Shown in pieces: positions 46,316 through 55,034 of a DNA stretch of 64,000 nt. Location: the NCBI GenBank assembly GCA_963675435.1, contig OY776216.1:744001-808000 (forward strand), written 5' to 3'. The DNA is from Saccharicrinis sp963675435 (GTDB taxonomy: Bacteria; Bacteroidota; Bacteroidia; Bacteroidales; Marinilabiliaceae). The notes under the pieces were generated by a model. It did no database searches, was not told where the DNA came from, and saw only the letters and a program-made list of their open reading frames with translations. Position 1 is the stretch's first letter. The number at the start of each line of letters is the position of its first letter. A program made the position numbers and the translations under genes.

Positions 46316-47026
46316 TTAAAAATTAGAGTTATAGCGCCATCCCTGATCGTCGTGATATACCATTTGTTTGGTCATACCACCATCTACGGTAATATCTTGT
46401 CCGGTGATGAAACCACTTTTCGGATCGCATAAAAACATTACGGTGTTAACAATATCGTCAGGTTTACCCACTCTGCCTACTGGATGTTGGCTGGCATCAG
46501 ATCCAACCAATGTGGAGTCTGTAGTATCAATCCAACCCGGCGAAATAGAATTTACCCGGGCTATTCCAGAAAGTGTAACTGCCATAGCATGGGTAAGCGC
46601 ACTTATTCCGCCTTTGGCTGCCGAATAGCTTTCAGTATCCGCTTGACTCATCATACTTCGGGTAGAAGAAATATTTACGATGCTAGCCTGGCTGTTAAAG
46701 TGATCTTTAAACAACTTTGTCAATAAAAACGGTGCAGAAACTCCAACTCGTAATACATAATTAAAGTCATCGTATGTACATGAATTAATTCCTCCTTTAC
46801 TAATACAGGCATTGTTAATCAGATAATCAATCTTACCATATTCAGAAATCACTTTGTTTGCAAATTGAATCAACGTTTTTTCCTCCGCAATATCACCCAC
46901 AAAATAATCGTTATGCTCTATATCAATAGTACAAACTTTAACACCCAGCTCCTTAAATGCATTGCATATTGCTTTACCAATACCTTGAGCTCCACCAGTA
47001 ACTACGGCAATTTTTGTCTTATCCAT
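46316..47026 (-). CDS. Short-chain dehydrogenase/reductase (SDR) family oxidoreductase
   Basis: A 236-aa classical SDR: cofactor motif TGGAQGIG (10-17), NNA (71-73), catalytic serine around 120-121 (NISSTRS), and YSAAK with Y134 and K138. The acid D35 in CTIDIE suggests NAD(H) preference. Substrate cannot be told. Monocistronic; C-terminal FITGQDITVDGG is normal for the family. Confidence 0.88.
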   Translation of the reverse strand: MDKTKIAVVTGGAQGIGKAICNAFKELGVKVCTIDIEHNDYFVGDIAEEKTLIQFANKVISEYGKIDYLINNACISKGGINSCTYDDFNYVLRVGVSAPFLLTKLFKDHFNSQASIVNISSTRSMMSQADTESYSAAKGGISALTHAMAVTLSGIARVNSISPGWIDTTDSTLVGSDASQHPVGRVGKPDDIVNTVMFLCDPKSGFITGQDITVDGGMTKQMVYHDDQGWRYNSNF

Positions 47027-47195
47027 GGTTATTATTCTACCTAAAAAATACTGCGACTAATATACTAACGATTGTGTAATGTAGCACATTTATAATGGGC
47101 GTTGGGTTGATGATTTTCCATGAATTTTATCATAAAAAAACTGCCTCAAATGAAGTAGCGAAGTGTCTTGTTTTGAAGTAATTTCAATGTGTTCT

Positions 47196-47247
47196 AACCC
47201 GAGTTCGATATAAAATTATTGGCTCAGATTTTAATTGAATTCAGGTT
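47196..47247. mobile_element. Deletion derivative of the inverted-repeat element, copy 3, 52 bp
   Basis: The first 33 nt match the left end of copies 1 and 2 (AACCCGAGTTCGATATAAAA then TTATTGGCTCAGA), followed directly by a decayed right end, TTTTAATTGAATTCAGGTT, with three changes from the right terminal repeat. Left and right flanks do not share AAT. The last codons of the minus-strand frame at 47224-47592 are read from this copy. Confidence 0.75.
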
Positions 47248-47592
47248 AATAATATACGAATATAGATTCGACTCCGATAAAGTCCTTTTATACCTATTTG
47301 TTATTTTATAAACATGTAACCCGTTGGAGTTAGTGTAGGGGAAAAAGTTAAAATCCCATGGCATCCAATACTTTTGCCTGAGCCATTCTGTTTTTTCCAG
47401 AGAATGGATAGCAATGATATGAATCGCAGGGTTATAATTCAATTCAATAATACTGTGATTACTTTCTGTTGCAGATGCTCTATAATCTTTGATAATCACA
47501 GTAAACCCATTTATTTCCCTCCAGTTCTTTTTAATAAATTTACCTGTTAGATTTTGAATAAAGTACGACCGGTTTCGATAACAATAATACAA
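47224..47592 (-). CDS. Hypothetical protein, uncertain start, 3' end formed by element copy 3
   Basis: A 122-codon frame with only a TTG start (47592), lying inside the end of the upstream gene. The part from about residue 20 (IKKNWREINGFTVIIKDYRAS) reads like real protein, with a WMPWDFNFFPYTN segment, but I recognise no family. The final eight or so residues (IINLNSIKI) come from the 52-bp element derivative, so the native C-terminus may be lost. It may be a degraded gene. Confidence 0.4.
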   Translation of the reverse strand: MYYCYRNRSYFIQNLTGKFIKKNWREINGFTVIIKDYRASATESNHSIIELNYNPAIHIIAIHSLEKTEWLRQKYWMPWDFNFFPYTNSNGLHVYKITNRYKRTLSESNLYSYIINLNSIKI

Positions 47593-47902
47593 ATAATAGC
47601 AATAAGGCAGTAGCTAAAAAAATGTATGAAATAAGAAACTGACTTCCTACAAGGATTCCAAAGATTACCACAACACCCATTAAAAATCCGGATATAACCG
47701 CACTGATTTGTCTGAAATATCTCCATTTTAGTAATAAACCAATGGCTAGTATTAAACCGAATCCACCTAATATTTTGAAGTTACCAGTTTCTGTTACAAA
47801 ATAATCTTTTGCGTAGTGCTGTATTTCAGAGATAAATATCAATAAGATAGATGCCAATAGTGTAAGAAGAAATCCTTTTTGTTGAATGAGCTTTGTCTTC
47901 AT
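47540..47902 (-). CDS. Small integral membrane protein
   Basis: A 120-aa protein with four hydrophobic segments (about 12-26, 44-58, 65-85, 88-108) and no recognised family. ATG start at 47902. It ends SKPVVLYSKSNR. The frame downstream overlaps its last 53 bp in a different phase. Confidence 0.6.
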   Translation of the reverse strand: MKTKLIQQKGFLLTLLASILLIFISEIQHYAKDYFVTETGNFKILGGFGLILAIGLLLKWRYFRQISAVISGFLMGVVVIFGILVGSQFLISYIFLATALLLLFVLLLSKPVVLYSKSNR

Positions 47903-48433
47903 AGTAATTTAATAGTTAAGCCTGTTTATAAGTGTAGGTATTTTATTCTTGATCAAATGTAATCATTGATGATCAAAATTCCAGATGATTTTAAAAATTA
48001 TGAACAAAGGGAACAGGGAGAAAGGAACAAGGATAATGGTGCACAGGGCTAGGAGCAAAGAGTATAGAAAGATACTATCGATGGAGAAAGTTTTTTGTTA
48101 TTAGAGGAAAATTAAGCATGCTGTAAATCAACTCTCAATCTCGAATGCATCGTAGTTTTTGACTGTAGAATTAAGCGAAGCGTATCATGAGCACCTTATA
48201 TGTTTTATATGCGAATAAAAATGGAAATGCTCAGCGGCTTGAGCGAAAAAAGATCAGGGAATCAAGTTGGAAGGAACAAGGATAAGGGTTAAAGGGGTAT
48301 ATGGCAAAGGGCAAACAGATGTTGTATTCAGTTAAAGTGTTTAAGTATACAGGCAAAATTTCTGCAAAACAAAAGTCTAAAACAATAAAACTATTTTGCG
48401 ATAGATAGTATTATTGTTTAACAGATTCGTTTT
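47903..48433. other. Gene-free region with purine-rich repeats
   Basis: Contains AAAGGGAACAGGGAG followed by AAAGGAACAAGG (48004-48030), which matches the pyrimidine-rich stretch at 39908-39936 in inverted orientation, and GGAACAAGGATAAGGG at 48269. No gene or structured RNA is seen. Confidence 0.5.
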
Positions 48434-49231
48434 TTAATTATTAAATTTTGCCAGTATATTTTGCCATGTTCTTTTTGAAATTACCAACTCGGGATTTGAT
48501 AATTTATCTAAACTATATTCAATAATATATTCAGCCCTTTTCTTTGCGTCAGGATGAGTTCTTACCCATGAGAAATACTCTAGGTTATTGGGGTCAGTAA
48601 GAGATAGTTTATATAGAAATTCAGCAAATGGTTCTGGATTTATTTTTGCATTTATTAGATAATCAACTGCTATGATATCTGCTTCTTTTTCTAATCGTCT
48701 GTCAAAGGCTGTTGATGATAGCAACCTTGCTGCTCCCTTAATCATGCTTGAACCTTCGTTACCAGTTGCCATTGAGATTAACACAGACAGTCCAACTTCT
48801 TTAACCAGTTTTTGCATCACATGTTTATTCTCAATATGAGCAATCTCATGACAGATAACACCACTTAGTTCTTCTTGGTTATAAGATGCTTTTATTAATC
48901 CACTATAAATTAAAAGGTGCCCATTAGGTAAAGCAAAGGCATTTACTTCATCCATTTCAAGTATATGAAGCTTTATTTTTCGTCTGTCAATTCTGTTATT
49001 TATACAAATCTTATTTATAATACTATCTATTGAAGTATTAATGTATAGGTCAGTATTTTCTTTTTCTGAGTTCTGATAAATATGCCAAAAGAGTTCTCCA
49101 AGTTTCTCTTCGGTTTTATTAGTTACTTTTTTTACTTTAAAAAGGGTTACCCAGTCAACTTGTTTTAGAACAAACCAAGTTGAGAAAAACAGAACTACTA
49201 ATATTAATCCCTGATTAAAAGCCTTTTTCAT
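48434..49231 (-). CDS. M48 family zinc metalloprotease
   Basis: A 265-aa protein with an N-terminal membrane anchor (about 8-22) and a periplasmic M48 domain: HEIAH (H128, E129, H132) in GVICHEIAHIENKHV and the third ligand in RRLEKEADIIAVDYL. NAFALPNGHLLIYSGL (97-112) is typical of M48/BepA-like proteases, which handle outer-membrane protein quality control. It follows the TM2/DUF2752/DUF4870 genes by 158 bp on the same strand; whether it shares their transcript is unclear. Confidence 0.88.
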   Translation of the reverse strand: MKKAFNQGLILVVLFFSTWFVLKQVDWVTLFKVKKVTNKTEEKLGELFWHIYQNSEKENTDLYINTSIDSIINKICINNRIDRRKIKLHILEMDEVNAFALPNGHLLIYSGLIKASYNQEELSGVICHEIAHIENKHVMQKLVKEVGLSVLISMATGNEGSSMIKGAARLLSSTAFDRRLEKEADIIAVDYLINAKINPEPFAEFLYKLSLTDPNNLEYFSWVRTHPDAKKRAEYIIEYSLDKLSNPELVISKRTWQNILAKFNN

Positions 49232-49389
49232 ATGATTGTAATTTGTTTTTGTAAGTCATATAGAATTCGCCAAATTTAATCATGTTTGCGTGTGAAACAC
49301 TTCACACGACTCTTTACTATAATAAAAGAAAAGAAAACTCCAGTTTAGCCTTCCTTCTGAGGAATGATATTAGCGAATTAAGCTAATGA

Positions 49390-49824
49390 TTATTGCGATT
49401 TACATATCGCATTACATAAATCACCATAAAACCACCATTCAACATGAATTCCTTTTCTGGTTTGAATGGCAGTATAAATTGTGGCAATAAACTCTGCAAT
49501 ATTAGTGATGATCACAACAATTAAGTAGGCAATATAAGTATTGGTAATCGTTTGATCGGTGAATATTATTGATATAGTCCACCAAAAAGCATAACTATTT
49601 ATAAAGAGCATTGATACTTGCGAAAGTAAGGCCTGAGTGCAATGCCATCTTACAAAGTAAGTTCCTTTTCTGTTTCCAATATAAAAAAACAAGGTGGCAA
49701 AAAGGTTGATAATAGGTAGAGGTAAACCGGCTATAATAGCAATTAATGACATAAGATAGCTGTTGGAGGCTTTTTCGGCTTCGTGCTCTCCTGGTTTATA
49801 TATAAACTTTGTTACATTTATCAT
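49390..49824 (-). CDS. DUF4870-like membrane protein
   Basis: A 144-aa protein with four membrane segments and FVRWHCTQALLSQ, resembling the HxxxAL motif of DUF4870. Function unknown. Its start codon overlaps the stop of the DUF2752 gene (ATGA at 49821-49824), indicating translational coupling. Confidence 0.7.
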   Translation of the reverse strand: MINVTKFIYKPGEHEAEKASNSYLMSLIAIIAGLPLPIINLFATLFFYIGNRKGTYFVRWHCTQALLSQVSMLFINSYAFWWTISIIFTDQTITNTYIAYLIVVIITNIAEFIATIYTAIQTRKGIHVEWWFYGDLCNAICKSQ

Positions 49825-50237
49825 AGTCCTTTAATAATATTCCAAATCCAGTTTATTGTTATCAGTGTAATTAATGGTATTGCAATTTGAGGTTTTTTCA
49901 GATACAGTTCTATCTTTTGATAAAACATAAACAAGGTTTTCTTTTTACTAATAATATCCATTAATATCCAAACAGGACACAGAACCATAATAAATGTAAC
50001 AACATAACCCAAGGGGTTTATTAGTAAGGCATTTTTAAAGTTGCCTTTTATTAAAGACATTACTGAACGTGTAGAACCGCAAGATGGACAAGGGATATTT
50101 GTTACATGCTTTATCAAACAGGCTTCAAAAGATTCTTTTCCCAGTTGATAGGAGTTTATACCATAATAAAGCCAAATATACCCTGCCATGCAAGCAACTA
50201 GTAATAATGTATATAACTTATTACTGTTAAGTGCCAT
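49821..50237 (-). CDS. DUF2752 domain membrane protein
   Basis: A 138-aa protein with three membrane segments and the family signature IPCPSCGSTRSVMSLIKGNFKNALLINPLG (cysteines of CPSCG conserved). DUF2752 proteins of unknown role are common beside TM2 proteins in Bacteroidota. It overlaps both neighbouring genes by 1-4 bp. Confidence 0.85.
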   Translation of the reverse strand: MALNSNKLYTLLLVACMAGYIWLYYGINSYQLGKESFEACLIKHVTNIPCPSCGSTRSVMSLIKGNFKNALLINPLGYVVTFIMVLCPVWILMDIISKKKTLFMFYQKIELYLKKPQIAIPLITLITINWIWNIIKGL

Positions 50238-50575
50238 TAGTATAAAACTTGCTGAAGTTTAGCTATGTTTTTCTCTCTAGTAGCACCCATAATCATAAAC
50301 CAGTCAACGATTGTCCAAATACCGAATCCACCACATGTTAATAGTTTACCAACACCAAGGCCTGTATCACCAATAAAAAAGCGATCAATGCCTAAACCTC
50401 CTGCAAATAATGAAACAATAAGACTTACTGTTGGATCTTTAAATTGTAGTGTTTGAATTAGAGCCCATTTAGATTCATCAACCTTCAACAATCTGTCTCT
50501 TAGTTGAGCTACTTGATGACTTTCAAAGAACTTTCCATTTGTCATGATAAACATGTCAACTTTTTGCGCTTCCAT
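50237..50575 (-). CDS. TM2 domain protein
   Basis: A 112-aa protein with the TM2 domain in its C-terminal half: SLIVSLFAGGLGIDRFFIGDTGLGVGKLLTCGGFGIWTIVDWFMI, two membrane helices with the conserved DRF(F/Y)xG turn. First gene of a translationally coupled trio with DUF2752 and DUF4870 genes. Confidence 0.9.
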   Translation of the reverse strand: MEAQKVDMFIMTNGKFFESHQVAQLRDRLLKVDESKWALIQTLQFKDPTVSLIVSLFAGGLGIDRFFIGDTGLGVGKLLTCGGFGIWTIVDWFMIMGATREKNIAKLQQVLY

Positions 50576-50869
50576 TTTTATTATTAATTAAATAAATCTC
50601 CCTACTCATCTGGCTTTTCGGTTTCGCCCCGTTTTTTTAATGGTTACATGACTCCATTCAATTATTTTTAATACAAAGACTATTGTATAGTGGTTTGTAC
50701 ATCAATCCTTAAATTTCAAAAAGATTTAAAAATATAAATCATTTTCAATATGCATAAGATATAGAGTGATTTAAATGCCTTAGTAAAGTTTATTATATTG
50801 TTTACTAAACAACATCAATAACGGAGGGTAATTACAGATTAATAAAAACGAATATTATTAATAAAGTTG

Positions 50870-50901
50870 CAAATATAATATAAATAGTCATTATACTTCA
50901 A
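50870..50901 (-). promoter_or_regulatory. Candidate promoter of the TM2 operon
   Basis: On the minus strand TTG (50899-50901), 21-nt spacer, TATATTTG (50870-50877). This would give a leader of about 290 nt to the ATG at 50575. The rest of 50576-50979 is A/T-rich with nothing else recognised. Confidence 0.4.
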
Positions 50902-50979
50902 AAAAAATAAATTGTTACATATTACAAATGTTGTAGGCGTTTTTTGTATTGTATTTTAAGGAGGGTAATAGCTTCAAAT

Positions 50980-51924
50980 TTACTCCGTTTTTTCAATAAA
51001 ATCATTTACCAATTCATTAAATTCCTGTGGCGAATCAAAATTGGCACAATGGCCGGCATTTTTTAATACAACGAATTCACTGTTTTTGATTTTTGAATGC
51101 CAAGCTTCCTCCATTTGTTTTGTGGCTTCAGCTTCAAACTCACCTGTTAAAATTAATGTAGGGTAGGAGGGTTGAAGCGTTTCCCTGTCCTGAATCATTG
51201 TTGGAATACCGGGCATTACCATTAACGATTTTCTTCCGTACAGACTGGCTGTTTTGTAAAATTTAGCCTGGCCTTTTTCTGTATTGCAGGTTGCTTTTGC
51301 GGTTTCCTTTTTATAGGCATTCATTGAAAAGAGGGCTCTGAATAACAAACCAAAATTGATTGATTCTTTAGCGTTAGCAAACACTTTGCTTTTTTCATTG
51401 ATATTATATCCGCCTAATGAAGTTAATGATTTTACCTTATCAGGATGGTTAAGTGCAAAGTATTGCGCAATCAATGCTCCCATAGAAACGCCAACCAAAT
51501 GGGCTTTATCAATCCCTTCATTTTCAAGAATTTTTTCAATGTGCATTGAGGAAGCATCAATTTTATCTGTTGACTCATTAACTTTTGACAAGCCATGACC
51601 AATTAAGTCGATGGTTATTACGCAATGTTTTTTTGAAAAGTAATCGATATGTTGATCAAATGCGCTGTGATCAGAACAGGCAGGATGCAAAAATACTATG
51701 GCATCCATATTTTCTTTACCAGATACAAAATAATGAACATCATAACCATCCAGTTTCAGTGTTTTATGCTCTATCGAAGTTTTTACAGGAGAGGAGTTAA
51801 TCTCGTTAATCTTGTGCTCGTAAATAGCGGAGTCTATTTCAAAGTAAGTTTTTACGCCCACTATAGGTGTGATAATGATCAATACAATGATCAGAAAGAT
51901 TTTTAGTCCTTTATGCTTTTTCAT
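50980..51924 (-). CDS. Membrane-anchored alpha/beta hydrolase
   Basis: A 314-aa protein with an N-terminal membrane segment (about 7-24) and an alpha/beta-hydrolase domain: FLHPACSDHSAF at the oxyanion loop, IDLIGHGLS, nucleophile S147 in GVSMGALIAQ, and histidine in NAGHCANFDSPQEF. It resembles MhpC-like esterases or C-C hydrolases. The replacement of the usual HG by HP at the oxyanion motif is as seen in several MhpC-like hydrolases. Substrate unknown. Monocistronic. Confidence 0.85.
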   Translation of the reverse strand: MKKHKGLKIFLIIVLIIITPIVGVKTYFEIDSAIYEHKINEINSSPVKTSIEHKTLKLDGYDVHYFVSGKENMDAIVFLHPACSDHSAFDQHIDYFSKKHCVITIDLIGHGLSKVNESTDKIDASSMHIEKILENEGIDKAHLVGVSMGALIAQYFALNHPDKVKSLTSLGGYNINEKSKVFANAKESINFGLLFRALFSMNAYKKETAKATCNTEKGQAKFYKTASLYGRKSLMVMPGIPTMIQDRETLQPSYPTLILTGEFEAEATKQMEEAWHSKIKNSEFVVLKNAGHCANFDSPQEFNELVNDFIEKTE

Positions 51925-52159
51925 TGTTTAAGTTAGTTGTGATTAATGTTATTTTCAATAATTGTTTGTTCTTTTCTATAACTGGATGCTAAATTAATAA
52001 TTTTATGTTGATTTAGTGTGTGATATGAAGTGTAAGTTGGATGGTAATTTGAAATTGTAGAGGCAGATTACCCATTATTTAACTTCAAATTGTGATTTTT
52101 ACAATGTTATCGTTCATTATTTCTGGGAAATTACAAACTACATATGACTTATTTCCCTT

Positions 52160-52228
52160 CGCTAGTTCACGCTTGCATCCCGTTCTGTAAAATACTTATT
52201 ATTAAAGTCACACGATGCAATCGTTCGA
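52160..52228 (-). repeat. REP-like palindromic repeat C (diverged, inverted)
   Basis: On the minus strand CGAACGATTGCATCGTGTGAC, a 20-nt A/T-rich spacer, then CAGAACGGGATGCAAGCGTGAACTAGCG. This keeps the order and the two half-motifs of repeats A and B. The remainder of 51925-52459 has a short hairpin (GCCTCTGTTT with AAACAGGC, 52427-52447) that may end the operon that follows on the minus strand. Confidence 0.5.
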
Positions 52229-52459
52229 GAACGGAGAGGAATGGTATTACTATAATCTATTTTGAAAATAACATCTTTGAATATAATTGTAATTGTAAAC
52301 ATAGAAAAACAATAGTTTTCCATTACTAAACCATCTATATAACCAATAAAATACCTTCCCAAAGCATATCAATCCCCATAATATATCAGTTCGCTCTTTC
52401 CTGTTTTGGTCAATACCGCATCCAGCCTCTGTTTTACAAACAGGCAGGACGCTTAGTTA

Positions 52460-54436
52460 TTAGCGGCTGTTTTTATTTTCAGTGTTCAATATTCCTATCA
52501 TTTTTTCTAATTCTTGAACTTTATCTTTCTGTTTACGATTACTATACTGTTTTTTTAATAACAGAAATTCATTATCAAGTCTATTATTAATTAGTGTTTT
52601 TGAATTATCCAAAATTGGTTCTTTATCGCTAGTAATAATCGACAAAAGAGAATACAAGTCATCATAATTATCAATTAGTTCTCGTTCATAATATTCTTTG
52701 ACATCCGAAAATATTTGATTCGCAACTAAAAACAATATATGCAATGGAATTTGATAGTATTTGGAATTGTCTATCTGTGAATATCTATTTTGTACTAAAA
52801 TATGATCCACTAAAAACTTAAAGAATTCTTCTTTACCAGACTCTTTGGTAAATGCAGATTCATTTTCAAACATCAACGAAATTCCTGAGTAAATAAAAGA
52901 TTCTTTCATTATCAGAGAATATTCTATTTTTATTGGATTCCAACCTTGGTGATTACTCTTGAATTTATCAATTAATTCTTTTGCCTTTTGAATAGGAGTA
53001 TCTTGCATACTTAGTATAAATCCTAAACCTTTTAAAGCTGACCAATAGGGTTCTGCATAAGTTTTATCCCAAAAGAATTTGTTTGAAGAGACAAAACCAA
53101 TTATAGCGTCAAGTAAAGTTGAAGCAAAGGTTCTATCTCCCTTATCTCTGAGTACTTCTACATAAAAGTTAAACTTCTGAAAATTGAACTTTTGCATATT
53201 TGAATTCAACAGTTCGATAGTTGCCTTCTTATATGTTTCAGACAATAATTCTATTTCGGAATTATATAATGCATTTGATTTATAATGACGACTATTATTT
53301 CTTGGTTTATAGCTAAAAATCCAGTCTTCAATATCTGAATCAGATAGCTTTTTCTTCAAAGATTTAATTATTATTTCATAATTAATTTTTTTTTCGTCAA
53401 TCCAGTCTTTCTGCAATTCAGTTACTTCGTCAAAAAGATATTTATTCTTATCATTTCTTCTGTCTTGTTCTTCATATAATGACAACCGCTCAGAAAGCTT
53501 AAACGAAGAATCAAAATAATTTTGAGCGACAATAAGCAAAAGTATTTTCAAGTCTGATTTTACAATCGTTTCTTCTTTAACCAATTCTGCAACCAATTGC
53601 ACATATTGTTTAGGTTTGAAGTTAAAGCCATGAAATACACAATCTTGAATTATTGGAAGGTTCAAATTATCCCAAAATTCAATCCAAAGAGAAATATCTA
53701 GCCGAATAAGAACTGAAGAAATAAAACTAAACTCACTATTTAACGATATGTAATTTGAACTACGCGATATTTCTTTAACATTATCCCATGGATTTTCTTG
53801 TGACTGATTTTTTAATGAATTTACATAATAATCTAGATAATCTTTGTCATATGTTCTTATAGAATCAAGTATATTCTCCGGTTTAACTTTCACTTCCACC
53901 CATTCATGTTTCTTTTCAAGAACCCAATTAATTGGTATATTTTCAACTAATTCATGGTAAAAACTAAATAGCATTTCCGTTTTATCTATTAATGATTTTA
54001 ATAAATCTATTGTGCAAAATCGAGAATCATGAACGATATGTTGAGCCAATTTTATTTCTAACCAAGAATGAGTATAATCCTGTATAATATGTTTTTCATC
54101 ATTGCATCCGTCTTTACTAAAAAGCCTTTGGAGAAATTTTCTCACAACAATCTCAGTCAAACTCTTTTTTGAAATCGATTTATATGATTTATATAAAGGA
54201 TTATTAGATAAACATTTTTCAAATTCATCTGCAATATTCGGTAATACAATATCTTTAATTTCAATAATTTTTCCTTCTACAATTGAATCATAAAGCAAAT
54301 TTGTAACATCATCAATAAATGCTTCTATAGATTTACTCAATGAATTTATAGAATTTAAAAGTTCAATAAATTCAAACTCGGGGTATTTTCTTTCAAGAGT
54401 ATATAAATCGTATTGAAAAAAGTTTTCTCTATTCAT
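52460..54436 (-). CDS. 658-aa protein of unknown family, third member of the PLD-motif operon
   Basis: I do not recognise this family. The 658-aa protein is soluble (no signal peptide or membrane segment) and highly helical, rich in lysine, asparagine and serine. No ATPase, nuclease or protease motif is evident. Distinct stretches include NWVLEKKHEWVEVKVKPENI near 175-195 and EPYWSALKGLGFILSMQDTP near 470-490. It starts 4 bp after the 197-aa PLD-motif gene, so it is cotranslated with it. Large helical proteins in such sets often act as scaffolds or sensors (inference). The stop codon is followed by a hairpin-bearing spacer. Confidence 0.65.
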   Translation of the reverse strand: MNRENFFQYDLYTLERKYPEFEFIELLNSINSLSKSIEAFIDDVTNLLYDSIVEGKIIEIKDIVLPNIADEFEKCLSNNPLYKSYKSISKKSLTEIVVRKFLQRLFSKDGCNDEKHIIQDYTHSWLEIKLAQHIVHDSRFCTIDLLKSLIDKTEMLFSFYHELVENIPINWVLEKKHEWVEVKVKPENILDSIRTYDKDYLDYYVNSLKNQSQENPWDNVKEISRSSNYISLNSEFSFISSVLIRLDISLWIEFWDNLNLPIIQDCVFHGFNFKPKQYVQLVAELVKEETIVKSDLKILLLIVAQNYFDSSFKLSERLSLYEEQDRRNDKNKYLFDEVTELQKDWIDEKKINYEIIIKSLKKKLSDSDIEDWIFSYKPRNNSRHYKSNALYNSEIELLSETYKKATIELLNSNMQKFNFQKFNFYVEVLRDKGDRTFASTLLDAIIGFVSSNKFFWDKTYAEPYWSALKGLGFILSMQDTPIQKAKELIDKFKSNHQGWNPIKIEYSLIMKESFIYSGISLMFENESAFTKESGKEEFFKFLVDHILVQNRYSQIDNSKYYQIPLHILFLVANQIFSDVKEYYERELIDNYDDLYSLLSIITSDKEPILDNSKTLINNRLDNEFLLLKKQYSNRKQKDKVQELEKMIGILNTENKNSR

Positions 54437-54440
54437 AGAT

Positions 54441-55034
54441 CTAAGTGTGTAAATAAGCTAATGGTACTTCGTGTTGACTGGAACTATTCCAATACTCTTG
54501 GAAAATTGAAAGTATAAAATCTCTTGTGTCAGGATTGGATACTTTAAGAATTCCTGTGGATTGTTCTGATTTTAAATGATAACCTAAAGAACTACCTATT
54601 AAAAACACATTGGTGCTATCAATAATTAAGAATCTGTCGTGAAAAAATCTTCCACCTTGATTCGCCACGTCTCCTTTATTGATAACTCTCAAACCAAATC
54701 TACAATCTTTTGCAGGTGATATTATTGTTTTTACCGCGTTATGAACATCCGTTAAATATGATAAAGTACCGTCTAAACCTTTTAATGTTAATATTTTAAT
54801 GGTAATGTCATTTTTGATGTTTGTAAATACATTTTGGTCAGCATTGGGTGGTTTTACATTGAAATAAGGATCCCAAATAATTATTTCATCAGTAGCTTTA
54901 TCAATCAAATCTTGATACATTAATGGATTGTCACTAGGGTAAGTGTCTTTATGGTAAAACCAATATTCACTTTGCCCACATTCGTGCATTCTTAGTGTAG
55001 CATTAACAGGATTCGTCAAAAAAATATTAGCCAT
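54441..55034 (-). CDS. Phospholipase-D-like protein with a single HxRx4D motif
   Basis: A 197-aa protein. WDPYFN (54-59) and FHDRFLIID with H132, R134 and D139 followed by GSS form one half of a phospholipase-D/HKD active site (arginine in place of lysine). Complete PLD enzymes need two such motifs, so it should dimerise or pair with the 522-aa protein upstream, which carries an equivalent motif the same distance (66 residues) from its C-terminus. The superfamily includes nucleases and phospholipases. It overlaps the upstream gene by 8 bp and the 658-aa gene follows 4 bp later. No signal peptide; cytosolic. Confidence 0.75.
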   Translation of the reverse strand: MANIFLTNPVNATLRMHECGQSEYWFYHKDTYPSDNPLMYQDLIDKATDEIIIWDPYFNVKPPNADQNVFTNIKNDITIKILTLKGLDGTLSYLTDVHNAVKTIISPAKDCRFGLRVINKGDVANQGGRFFHDRFLIIDSTNVFLIGSSLGYHLKSEQSTGILKVSNPDTRDFILSIFQEYWNSSSQHEVPLAYLHT

